A DNA stretch of 64,000 bases from Planctomycetales bacterium ZRK34 (lineage in GTDB: Bacteria > Planctomycetota > Phycisphaerae > Phycisphaerales > Zrk34): positions 3,655,850-3,719,849 of the forward strand of contig CP050848.1 of the NCBI GenBank assembly GCA_014873095.1, in the 5' to 3' direction. The notes beneath the pieces were generated by a model, which was not told where the DNA came from, made no database searches, and was given only the letters and a program-made list of their open reading frames with translations. The position numbers and the translations under genes are program-made. How positions within the stretch are numbered: position 1 is the stretch's first letter; every line of letters starts with the position of its first letter. Below, one piece after another: positions 53,107-61,176 of the stretch.

Positions 53107-54543
53107 CTATCGGCTGGCGGGAGGCAACTCGCGTTTGTACTGCTCGGTCAGCTTCTTCACGAGGGTTGAGTTTTGACCGTCGGCGGCGAGGTTGTTCATT
53201 TCCAGCGGATCGGCCTGATGATCGTACACTTCGACGGCGAGCGCTTCGCCGAGGGCGTCGCCCCTGTTGACCCAGCGCACGAAGTGGTAACGCTCGGTCC
53301 GCATGGAATAGCCCATCACCTTGCCGCGCGGATACTGACTGAACGCAGATGACTTCCACGGATGATCGGGGTCATTCAGCAGCGGGGCGAAGCTGCGGCC
53401 GTCGAGCCCGTCCGGAATCGGCACACCGGCCAGTTCGCACAGTGATGGGTAGATGTCGACGAACTCGACCAGGGCCTTGCTGTGTTTGCCGGCGGCCTTC
53501 ATGCCGGGGGCGGAGATCAGCAGCGGGACGTGGGTGTCGAGCTCCATGTTGGTGTGTTTGCACCATGAGCCGTACTCGCCGAGTTTCCACCCGTGGTCGC
53601 CCCAGAGGATGACGATGGTGTTGTCGGCAAGGCCCTGCTTGTCCAGAGCGTCCAGCAGGCGGCCGACCTGGGCGTCAACATAGCTGACCGCTGCGTAATA
53701 CCCGTGAATCAGGTTGCGCGACTTGGCTTCGTCCAGCGAGCCCTTGCGGGGGATGTCGACGTAGGCGCGGAGTTCACCCCAGTTGGTCAGCGAGTAGGGC
53801 GTGATGCCGTCGGGTTCGGTCTTCGGCGGGACTTTGATGGCTGCGTGGTCATACATGTTCCAGTACTTTTTCGGTGCGATGAATGGCAGATGCGGATTCA
53901 GATACCCGACCGCCAAAAAGAAGGGTTTGTCTTTGAGTTCGCCCAGCAACTTGATCGCCTGATCGGTCATCGCGCCGTCGAACAGTTCGTTGTCGGCACA
54001 GTCGGGGTGGGCGAAGGGCACGCCACGGGCGCGGCTGGCATCACGACCGGCGGCCTTGAGTTCGGCCCTCTGTTTTTGATAGGCCTTCTGCGATTCGGGA
54101 TCCTTGCGCGGAGCGAGCTTGTAGTTGACCCGTCGTGTCCATGAAGCTTTGTCGTCACCGACGCCGTGGCCCATGTGATAGATTTTGCCGAGGCGCTCGG
54201 TGTGGTAGCCGTGTTTGGCGAACTGCTGGGGGATCGTGACCAGGTCAGGGATGTGGTGACGCATGTCGGTCTGCAGATCCCAGACGCGGATGGTGTCCGG
54301 GCGGCGGCCGCTCATCAGCGAGGCTCGTGAAGGATTACACACCGCCTGCTGGCAATAAGCCCGGTCGAACACGAGGCCGCGGGCGGCGAGGCGGTCGAGG
54401 TTCGGGCTGTGGATGTGGGTCGCGCCGTAGGCGTTGAACTCCGGTCGCAGGTCGTCGACGGCGATGAACAGTACGTTGGGTTTGCCCGCCGCGGCCAGTG
54501 AGCAGAACGCCAGAACGCTGATGAACCAGATGATTGTACGCAT
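53107..54543 (-). CDS. Secreted sulfatase (iduronate-2-sulfatase-like)
   Basis: This 478-residue sulfatase has a signal peptide (MRTIIWFISVLAFCSLAAAG), the metal site KPNVLFIAVDDLRPEF, and the formylglycine motif C-N-P-S-R in QQAVCNPSRASLMSGRRP. It also has GKIYHMGHG and VILWGDHGWKLGEYGSWCKHTN. The cysteine-type site requires the formylglycine-generating enzyme. It removes sulfate from sulfated glycans, a planctomycete hallmark. Its start abuts the divergent lipid-kinase reading frame. Confidence 0.93.
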   Translation of the reverse strand: MRTIIWFISVLAFCSLAAAGKPNVLFIAVDDLRPEFNAYGATHIHSPNLDRLAARGLVFDRAYCQQAVCNPSRASLMSGRRPDTIRVWDLQTDMRHHIPDLVTIPQQFAKHGYHTERLGKIYHMGHGVGDDKASWTRRVNYKLAPRKDPESQKAYQKQRAELKAAGRDASRARGVPFAHPDCADNELFDGAMTDQAIKLLGELKDKPFFLAVGYLNPHLPFIAPKKYWNMYDHAAIKVPPKTEPDGITPYSLTNWGELRAYVDIPRKGSLDEAKSRNLIHGYYAAVSYVDAQVGRLLDALDKQGLADNTIVILWGDHGWKLGEYGSWCKHTNMELDTHVPLLISAPGMKAAGKHSKALVEFVDIYPSLCELAGVPIPDGLDGRSFAPLLNDPDHPWKSSAFSQYPRGKVMGYSMRTERYHFVRWVNRGDALGEALAVEVYDHQADPLEMNNLAADGQNSTLVKKLTEQYKRELPPASR

Positions 54544-54610
54544 GGGGCCTCCAGTGGCGATACACTACAACGCCGATGATGTGAACTCAACGCAGCAAGA
54601 GGACACCGCA

Positions 54611-55516
54611 TTGCCCGATGACTCGCCGAGAAAGATCGCCATCGCCGCCAATCCATACAGCGGACGCGGTCGCAACCGTCGTCACCTGGATGCGCTGATC
54701 GCTGCGCTTTCGGCTGCGGGTTACCAGGTTCAACCACTGTGGGAGAAGGCGGCGCTCGCGGAGTTGGCCGTGACGGAAGGGTTTGCGGAAACATATCGAT
54801 GCGTCATCGCTGCCGGGGGTGACGGCACGCTACTGCACGTGGTCAATCAGTGTCGCGCCGCGCCGGTGGTGGTGTACCCGATGGGCAACGAAAATCTGTT
54901 TGCACGGCAGTTCGGTTTCCGGTGCGATCCGCGACAGACGGTCGACACCATCGCGCGTGGTCGCATCAGACAGGTCGACCTCGGCCGAGCCGGCGATCGC
55001 TATTTCACGCTGGTCGCTTCGGCGGGTTTCGACGGGTATGTCGCCCAGCAACTGGCGCAGTGGCGACAACATGGCGAAGGGCTCAAGCGTGTCGGCCGAC
55101 TCAGCTATGCGCTGCCGATCGTTCGCGGCATGAGGCAGTACGACTATCCCCCGATGACGATCACCGCCGACGGGCAGAAGTTCGACGGCTGCCTGGTGAT
55201 GGCGTTCAACATCAACCAGTACGCGATGAAGTTGAACCTCGCGCCAGGCGCTGAGCCGGACGACGGATTGTTGGATTACGTGATTTTTGAGCGGCCGGGG
55301 TCGATGCGGTTGTTCGGGTATGCGCTGTCGGTGATGTTCGGTCGCCACTGCAGACGCCACGATGTGCATCATGGGCGCGCCCGGCGCATCACCATCGAAG
55401 CCCAGTCGCCCGTGCCGGTGGAAATCGACGGAGATGCCGTCGGGATCACACCGGTCGACATTTCGATCGAACCGGGCGCATTACGCATATTCGATTCCAG
55501 CCGCGTGCCGGGATGA
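54611..55516 (+). CDS. Diacylglycerol/sphingosine kinase-like lipid kinase
   Basis: This 301-residue DAGK-catalytic-domain protein has KIAIAANPYSGRGRNRRHLDAL, the nucleotide motif VIAAGGDGTLLHVVNQ, YPMGNENLFARQFG and the C-terminal PVPVEIDGDAVG. I chose TTG 54611 with AGAGGA 7 bases upstream because it gives the family length. ATG 54542 is an alternative that would overlap the divergent sulfatase start. The lipid substrate is unknown. Confidence 0.82.
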   Translation: MPDDSPRKIAIAANPYSGRGRNRRHLDALIAALSAAGYQVQPLWEKAALAELAVTEGFAETYRCVIAAGGDGTLLHVVNQCRAAPVVVYPMGNENLFARQFGFRCDPRQTVDTIARGRIRQVDLGRAGDRYFTLVASAGFDGYVAQQLAQWRQHGEGLKRVGRLSYALPIVRGMRQYDYPPMTITADGQKFDGCLVMAFNINQYAMKLNLAPGAEPDDGLLDYVIFERPGSMRLFGYALSVMFGRHCRRHDVHHGRARRITIEAQSPVPVEIDGDAVGITPVDISIEPGALRIFDSSRVPG

Positions 55517-55599
55517 AATATTTGCGTTCAGCGGTGTGCTCAAATGATCACATGGGTAGGCGCATGCGGCGCGTCGCTGGGGCGTGATGTGTGGGCATT

Positions 55600-55635
55600 G
55601 CGGCACATGCCCCAATGTCTGCGGCGCATGCCCCA
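55600..55635 (+). repeat. Short tandem direct repeat GCGGC(A/G)CATGCCCCA
   Basis: Two 15-base copies spaced 21 bases apart (55600-55614 and 55621-55635) lie in the 252-base gap between the lipid kinase and the MBL gene. An inverted partial copy (GGGGC) lies about 20 bases upstream. It is possibly a protein-binding array; no function is assigned. Confidence 0.4.
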
Positions 55636-55768
55636 GTGGGGATTCCCCAGTTTCCAAAACCACGGGTAATTGCCCTGATCGCTTCATTTTTTTCAACACA
55701 TCACGGATTCTGTCGATACAATAACTGTTGTGGGTTGTGCTTGATTCTGACGCGTTGGGATACTGCTG

Positions 55769-56698
55769 ATGAAGATCACCGTGTGGGGTTGTCGAGGGTC
55801 CATTCCAGCACCTGGGCCCGACACCGTTCGCTATGGCGGTAACACCAGTTGCTATGAGTTGCGCAGCGACAACGGCGAGTTGCTGATACTCGACGCCGGC
55901 TCCGGGCTGCGCGAGTTGGGCCTGTCGCTCGGGGGCAAGCTGCCGCAGTCGGCTCACCTGCTGGTCAGCCACACCCACTGGGATCACATCATGGGGTATC
56001 CGTTCTTCAGTCCGCTGTACATGCGCGGCAACAAACTGCACGTGATGGGCGCCCCGCATTACGATGCGCCGTTTCGTGAGTTGATGGGACGGCAGATGCA
56101 CTACGCCTACTTCCCGGTGCGCATGGATGATCTGGCGGCGGATCAGGAATTCGAAAACCTGCGCGAAGGTGAGCACCAGGTCGGCAAGTTCAAGGTCATC
56201 ACCCGCTACATGAATCACCCGGTCACATGTCTGGGCTTCCGCATCGAAGTCGACGGCCGATCGGTCGTGTACACCGGCGACCACGAGCCGTACTACGACA
56301 TCGTCTACCGCCAACGCGAGCCGGCCAACGACGCCGAGCGCCAACACAAGGCCGAACTCGAAGCCTTCGCCGCCCAGCAGAATCAGGCGGTGTTTGAATT
56401 CGTGCGCGATGCGGACCTGCTGATCTGTGACGGCATGTTCACCTCGGCCGAGTACGAGGCGCACGTCGGATGGGGCCACAGCGCGATGGAGTACTGGGTC
56501 GAGACCGCGCTGGCGGCGAACGTGAAGCGGCTGATGATCTCGCACCACGACCCGTGCCGGACCGATGCCCAGATCGACAAACTGCTGGCCCACTTCCGTG
56601 CCGACCTGCGATCGCGCGGCGAAAAGATGAATTTGAGTTTCGCCATGGAAGGCCGATCCCTGGACTTGGCCGTCAGCGAGGTCCAGGCGGCGCTGTAA
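55769..56698 (+). CDS. MBL-fold metallo-hydrolase
   Basis: This 309-residue protein begins MKITVWGCRGSIPAPGPDTVRYGGNTSCYELR, as in the phosphodiesterase-like MBL subfamily. It has the metal motif HTHWDH, further ligands in VVYTGDHEPY and MISHHDP, and the GWGHSAMEYWVETAL block. This subfamily is sometimes fused to or paired with signalling domains, and cyclic-nucleotide phosphodiesterase activity is possible but unproven. It ends 518 bases before the cytochrome operon. Confidence 0.87.
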   Translation: MKITVWGCRGSIPAPGPDTVRYGGNTSCYELRSDNGELLILDAGSGLRELGLSLGGKLPQSAHLLVSHTHWDHIMGYPFFSPLYMRGNKLHVMGAPHYDAPFRELMGRQMHYAYFPVRMDDLAADQEFENLREGEHQVGKFKVITRYMNHPVTCLGFRIEVDGRSVVYTGDHEPYYDIVYRQREPANDAERQHKAELEAFAAQQNQAVFEFVRDADLLICDGMFTSAEYEAHVGWGHSAMEYWVETALAANVKRLMISHHDPCRTDAQIDKLLAHFRADLRSRGEKMNLSFAMEGRSLDLAVSEVQAAL

Positions 56699-56867
56699 TT
56701 ATAACGCTTGGACCAGGGGGCCAGAGTAGCACGCGTTGTGGAATAAGGGGGTTGGGGGCGAAATCAAAGTAGTGCAGGTCAGGACGAGAACTGAGAAGGG
56801 GCACATCGATTAGACATGTTTTTGTCACGGTGTTGGGCAAGTCTTTTCAGGCAGCCCAAGATGTCGA

Positions 56868-56878
56868 TTTCACTGAAA
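56868..56878. promoter_or_regulatory. Possible half/secondary site related to the ArsR-type operator
   Basis: TTTCACTGAAA matches the core right half of the 24-base operator at 56956-56979 and lies 88 bases upstream of it. It may be a weak second site. The remaining gap 56699-57216 shows no gene. Confidence 0.3.
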
Positions 56879-56955
56879 GCAACACCAGTCGAAGCCGGCG
56901 GAACTGGCAAATAGCTGAGTTTTCTACGACTTGTGCGGTGTTTTTTAAAGTGAAT

Positions 56956-56979
56956 CAATTAGTGAGTTTTCACTGAAAA
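56956..56979. promoter_or_regulatory. Predicted operator of the ArsR-type regulator, site 2
   Basis: This is identical (24 of 24, opposite orientation) to the sequence upstream of the regulator gene at 52273. The core reads AGTGA-GTTT-TCACT on this strand. It lies about 240 bases before the heptaheme cytochrome start, in an AT-rich patch (TTTTTTAAAGTGAATC) that could hold the promoter. Confidence 0.7.
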
Positions 56980-57216
56980 CAGATTTTAGTCGGGCCGCGG
57001 TTGGCAAGGGGCTGTGACAAGGCGACTTGCCTGGCGGGGAACGCCTGACAGCCGTTGGGGCAAATCTCGGATCAATAAAGAGTTTTGGTTGTGCGTCTGA
57101 TCTGACGGCCCGCGCTGTGCGCTTGAAATGTTCAGTGCGATCGCGGACAATCGCCGTCTCGAAATCCCCCGGCTTTTCCCCCGGATGTCACCCCCGGTTT
57201 CTGGAGGCTTCGACCT

Positions 57217-59145
57217 GTGAGGCAACGATCAATCTGCAGAATCGGCTGGACACTGAGCGCGACGCTGCTGGCGGTCGCCACGATCGGTCACGCGGAAGAA
57301 TCCCGTTTCGCCACGACCGATTCGTCCAACCAATACGTCCACTACATCGACCTGTACGACGCGACACACACCAAGATCAGCCCCAGCGCCGACGGCTCGC
57401 CGCCGTACTCGCCCAAGGGCACCTGCGGCAAGTGTCACGACTACGAGGCGATGTCGCACGGCTGGCACTTCAATGCCGCCGCCAAGCTGGTGGACCCCGG
57501 CCGCCCGGGCGAGCCTTGGATATGGGCCGATGAGCGGACCAGCACGCAGATTCCGATGTCCTACCGCGACTGGCCCAAGGTCTTCAGCCCCGACTCCCTG
57601 GGCATGACGCACCACGATTTCACCAAGCACTTCGGGCATCACCTGCCCGGCGGCGGCGTCGGCGAGATGGCCGAAACCGAAGACGAGAAGGCCAAGGCGG
57701 CGTGGGAAAAATCCGGCGCCCTGGAAATCGACTGCATGCTCTGCCACTCCGGCAATCGGCGTTACAATTTCGAGACGTGGGCTGAGCATGTCGAGAAGGG
57801 CGATTTTGCCGCCGCCTCGACGGCCGCGCTGAACATGGGCAAAATCTCCGGTTCCGGCACGTCCGCCAAAGTCGTGTACAACCCGAATCTGTTTGAGTCC
57901 GACGGCAAGGTGTACTTCGATGTCATCCGCAAGCCGATGGACAACACCTGCTACTACTGCCACTCGATGCGGCCGGTCGGCGAAGGGATCAAGTCCGACT
58001 GGAACCACGATGAGGATGTGCACGTCCGCGCCGGCTTCAAGTGCTCGGACTGCCATCGCAACGGCGTTGATCACCACACCGTCCGCGGGTTTTACGGCGA
58101 GAAAAATGCCGACGATCAGGATGTGGTCACGCTGAGCTGCCGCGGATGTCACTACGACACCGAGAAGGACGGCGAGGTTGTGCTCGGCGGACGTCTGGGC
58201 GCGCCCGACCCGATCCACGAGGACTTCCCGGCGATCCACTTCGAGAAGATGTCATGCACAAGCTGCCACAGCGGCCCGCGTGTTGACCCCGAGAACGGGG
58301 CTGTCCAGACCGCGATGGCTCACCTGCTGGGGCTGCCCGAACATGGGCGTCCGCTGGAAACCCTGCCGCGCATCGTGCAACCGGTTTTTGAGCGTGATGA
58401 AAACGGTGTGATCTTTCCGTATCGCGTGATGTGGCCGGCTTTCTGGGGCTACGCCAAGGGCGACGAGATTCGTCCGATCGATCCCGAGACGGCGTACAAG
58501 GAGCTGCGCAGCTCGCTGCGTGTCCGCAAGAATCTGCGTGAAGAGCTCATGGACCCGCGGATCTCCACCACCGACAAGGCGAAGCTGCTGGGTGAGGATC
58601 GTTCACGCGTCAAGGATGAGGAACTCACTGCCGAAGAGCAGGCCAAGCTCGACGCGCTGAAGTTTGAGAAGGCGACCGAAGACTGGGACGAGAAGCTGGT
58701 CAAAGCCCTGAACAAGCTGGCCGGTGACGCCGGCGAGGGCGAGAAGGCGGTCTACATCGCTGCCGGCAAGAAGCACGAACTCAGTGAAGACGGCAAATCG
58801 ATCAAGGTCAGCGACATCGCGGACAATTCCTATCGCTGGCCGCTGGGTCACAACGTCCGCTCGGCCCGCCAGGCCCTGGGCGCCACCGGTTGCATCGAGT
58901 GTCACACCACCGACTCGAACTTCTTCTACGGCGAGGTCAAAGCTGCCGCGCCGCTGGAGCTGGTCCAAACCGACGCCATCGAGATGCACGAACTCATGGG
59001 CGAAGGCACCGAGGACTACATCAAGATCACCAACGGCGTCTTCAAGTTCTTCATCATCGGCACCGTGGTGGCGCTGCTGCTGCACATGGCCGGCGACTTC
59101 CTGAGCAATCAGGTGCTCAAGCGCAAAGGTGACGACGAAGACTAA
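57217..59145 (+). CDS. Membrane-anchored heptaheme cytochrome c
   Basis: This 642-residue protein has a signal peptide (about residues 1-26) and seven CxxCH heme sites near residues 70, 173, 245, 276, 308, 347 and 559 (CGKCH, CMLCH, CYYCH, CSDCH, CRGCH, CTSCH, CIECH). Between hemes 6 and 7 lies a cysteine-free, highly charged region (about 430-520). A membrane helix near 604-625 (FFIIGTVVALLLHMAGDFL) anchors the C terminus. It starts with GTG after a GGAGG site. It is probably a periplasmic electron carrier or terminal reductase fed by the adjacent cytochrome b. The family resembles octaheme tetrathionate-reductase-like cytochromes but has one site fewer. Confidence 0.85.
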   Translation: MRQRSICRIGWTLSATLLAVATIGHAEESRFATTDSSNQYVHYIDLYDATHTKISPSADGSPPYSPKGTCGKCHDYEAMSHGWHFNAAAKLVDPGRPGEPWIWADERTSTQIPMSYRDWPKVFSPDSLGMTHHDFTKHFGHHLPGGGVGEMAETEDEKAKAAWEKSGALEIDCMLCHSGNRRYNFETWAEHVEKGDFAAASTAALNMGKISGSGTSAKVVYNPNLFESDGKVYFDVIRKPMDNTCYYCHSMRPVGEGIKSDWNHDEDVHVRAGFKCSDCHRNGVDHHTVRGFYGEKNADDQDVVTLSCRGCHYDTEKDGEVVLGGRLGAPDPIHEDFPAIHFEKMSCTSCHSGPRVDPENGAVQTAMAHLLGLPEHGRPLETLPRIVQPVFERDENGVIFPYRVMWPAFWGYAKGDEIRPIDPETAYKELRSSLRVRKNLREELMDPRISTTDKAKLLGEDRSRVKDEELTAEEQAKLDALKFEKATEDWDEKLVKALNKLAGDAGEGEKAVYIAAGKKHELSEDGKSIKVSDIADNSYRWPLGHNVRSARQALGATGCIECHTTDSNFFYGEVKAAAPLELVQTDAIEMHELMGEGTEDYIKITNGVFKFFIIGTVVALLLHMAGDFLSNQVLKRKGDDED

Positions 59146-59212
59146 GCACGCCGCTGGCGGCGTCGCTGAACGGGCCGATCGATCCACGCGACAATTTCAG
59201 GACGACTGAATC

Positions 59213-59944
59213 ATGGATATAAAAAGCAATCCCAATCCCGAGCAGCAGGAAGAATTTCAGCGGTTCGGCTGGCAGTTCCGCATTCAGCACATCGTGCTTT
59301 TTTCCAGCGTGATCATGCTGGTGGTGACCGGTGTGCCGATGTGGCTGGCGCTGGGCGAACCGGGTCACATCAAGGCTGACACCGCCACGATATCCGCCTT
59401 CGGCGACCTGCAGATCTACCGCGATCTGCACAAGTTCTCCGGCGTCGTGCTCACGGTCGTGGCGATCTACCACCTGCTGTATCTGGCCTTCTCCCGCGAA
59501 GGCCGGCGGGAGTTCATGGCCCTGATGCCGATGGTCAAGGACGTCACCGATGTGATTCAGAACATCATGTTTTTCGCCTTCATGACCAACAAGCGGCCGA
59601 AGTTCGGGCGCTTCACCTATTACGAGAAATTCGACTACTGGGCGGTGTACTGGGGCTGCGTGATCATGATCGGCACGGGGCTGATCCTCTGGTTCCCGGA
59701 ATTTTTCGGGCAGTTCATGCCGCAGTGGCTGGGCTACGAGATGTCGCTGGCGGTCCATGCCGACGAGGCGATCCTGGCCTTCCTTGCCCTGTTCGTCTGG
59801 CATTTCTACAACGTGCATTACAAGCCCTCGAAATTCCCCGGCTCGCGGACGTGGATCAACGGTAAAATCACCCGCGAAGAGATGCTCGAAGAGCACCCGC
59901 TGGAGTACGAGCAGATGCTCAAGCAGAAGCAGGAGAAATCCTGA
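59213..59944 (+). CDS. Membrane cytochrome b subunit (FdnI/PhsC-like)
   Basis: This 243-residue protein has four hydrophobic helices and histidines placed as in di-heme b-type quinol-oxidising subunits: FRIQHIVLFSSVIMLVVTG, LHKFSGVVLTVVAIYHLLYL, LAVHADEAILAFLALFVWHFYNVHY. It would exchange electrons between the quinone pool and the heptaheme cytochrome encoded 67 bases upstream. The C-terminal tail is charged and cytoplasmic. Confidence 0.87.
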   Translation: MDIKSNPNPEQQEEFQRFGWQFRIQHIVLFSSVIMLVVTGVPMWLALGEPGHIKADTATISAFGDLQIYRDLHKFSGVVLTVVAIYHLLYLAFSREGRREFMALMPMVKDVTDVIQNIMFFAFMTNKRPKFGRFTYYEKFDYWAVYWGCVIMIGTGLILWFPEFFGQFMPQWLGYEMSLAVHADEAILAFLALFVWHFYNVHYKPSKFPGSRTWINGKITREEMLEEHPLEYEQMLKQKQEKS

Positions 59945-59993
59945 CGCAATTGTTGGGACTGTTGGACGTTAATCTGGAGTGCCGCGGGCGTGC

Positions 59994-60018
59994 TTGACGC
60001 CCTGAAACCTGATATAAT
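59994..60018 (+). promoter_or_regulatory. Possible promoter upstream of the discoidin-like gene
   Basis: TTGACG (59994) and TATAAT (60013-60018) are present but only 13 bases apart, too short for a standard sigma-70 promoter, so the -10 may act with a different upstream element. A GC-rich leader of about 150 bases (60025-60169) follows, with several short inverted repeats. Confidence 0.35.
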
Positions 60019-60169
60019 GCCCCGTTCCTGCACCAGCCTGATGGTTGGCGCACGGTCGAACCCCTCGGCCGCGGAGCTGGCAACGAAGCATGATTAACCC
60101 AAGTTCTGGGGATCCACGCAGGCGTCTCCAGGTGACTTTCACACACCCACTTAGCTGAGGTCCATACCC

Positions 60170-61024
60170 ATGAACGAACAGAACACACCGCAAGCGCCCA
60201 AGGGTTCGGGAGGCGGTCCCGCCGTCGCGATCGGCCTGGGCGTGCTGATCATCATCGCCGCCGTCGTGCTGGTGATGACCATCAACACCAAGCCCATGGA
60301 ATCTGAAGGCGAAACCGCCCACGATGCCGACCACACCACCGCCCCGGCAGTCGCCGACGCCGGTGAAGCCGCCCACACCGAAGCGGCTGACACCGCCCAC
60401 GCCGCCGCCGAGAAGAAGGAAGAACTCGTCGAGCTCGAGATCGAGCTGCCGAACCCCGTGTTCGCCGGCACCCCCAAGGACATCCCCCAGGGCGTGAACA
60501 TCGACCGCAAGCGTCACGGCAAGCCGCGTGAGCCGTTCTACTCCGTGCCCGGCCTGACCAACGTCGCGGTCGACAAGGACGTCACCAGCTCCGATCCGTA
60601 CCCGATCATCGGCGACCTGGACCTGGTCACCGACGGCGACAAGGAAGCCCTCGACGGCCGCTTCGTCGAACTGGCCCCCGGCAAGCAGTGGGTCCAGATC
60701 GACCTCGGCGAAAAGTACGAGATTCACGCGATCGTCATGTGGCACAACCACCTGGATCCCCGCGTGTATCGTGACGTGGTCGTGCAGGTCTCCAACGACC
60801 CCGAATTCAAGGAAGGCGTCACCACCGTCTACAACAACGACAACGACAACTCCTCCGGCTTCGGCGTCGGCAAGAACTTCGAATACTTCGAAAACTTCGA
60901 AGGCGAGCTGGCCCCGGTCAAGGGCGTCGTCGGTCAGTACGTCCGACTGTGGTCCAAGGGCTCGACCAGCGACGACCAGAACCACTACACCGAGGTCGAG
61001 GTCTACGCCCGCAAGCCCAAGTGA
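60170..61024 (+). CDS. Membrane-tethered discoidin/F5-8C-like protein
   Basis: This 284-residue protein has an N-terminal membrane helix (VAIGLGVLIIIAAVVLVMTI, about 18-38). An Ala/His/Glu-rich linker (about 40-100) leads to a beta-sandwich domain (about 120-284) with the galactose-binding-like pattern AVDKDVTSSDPYPIIGDLDLVTDGDKEALDGRFVEL, WVQIDLGEKYEIHAIVMWHNH and GQYVRLWSKGSTSDDQNHYTEVEVYA. The many Asp/Asn residues (YNNDNDNSSG) suggest calcium or sugar binding. It directly follows the two cytochrome genes. Its role with them is unknown. Confidence 0.78.
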   Translation: MNEQNTPQAPKGSGGGPAVAIGLGVLIIIAAVVLVMTINTKPMESEGETAHDADHTTAPAVADAGEAAHTEAADTAHAAAEKKEELVELEIELPNPVFAGTPKDIPQGVNIDRKRHGKPREPFYSVPGLTNVAVDKDVTSSDPYPIIGDLDLVTDGDKEALDGRFVELAPGKQWVQIDLGEKYEIHAIVMWHNHLDPRVYRDVVVQVSNDPEFKEGVTTVYNNDNDNSSGFGVGKNFEYFENFEGELAPVKGVVGQYVRLWSKGSTSDDQNHYTEVEVYARKPK

Positions 61025-61034
61025 TCTGACATAA

Positions 61035-61069
61035 GCCCTTTCCCTTGACGGGAGAGGGTTGGGTGAGGG
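61035..61069. repeat. CCCTTTCCC..GGGAGAGGG-type palindromic repeat
   Basis: CCCTTTCCCTTGACGGGAGAGGG forms a hairpin followed by TTGGGTGAGGG. It belongs to a widespread type of intergenic palindrome seen in many genomes. It lies 10 bases after the discoidin-like stop and may close that transcript. Confidence 0.5.
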
Positions 61070-61176
61070 TGAATCCCTGCAGGCCACGTTCGGTTTGAAT
61101 GTTGCAGGTTCACCATAATCGAGTTAGGCCTCCGGATACGCGGGGGCGACAGCGACGGTCTGCGGATGAACACGAC

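Noticed and set aside
55481-56593. 370-residue minus-strand frame opposite the MBL gene
   Set aside because: Shadow of a gene with the HTHWDH metal motif. The antisense frame has no recognisable family.
57229-58239. 336-residue minus-strand frame opposite the heptaheme cytochrome
   Set aside because: The plus strand carries seven CxxCH motifs. The antisense protein is Val/Ala/Gly/Arg-rich with no signature.
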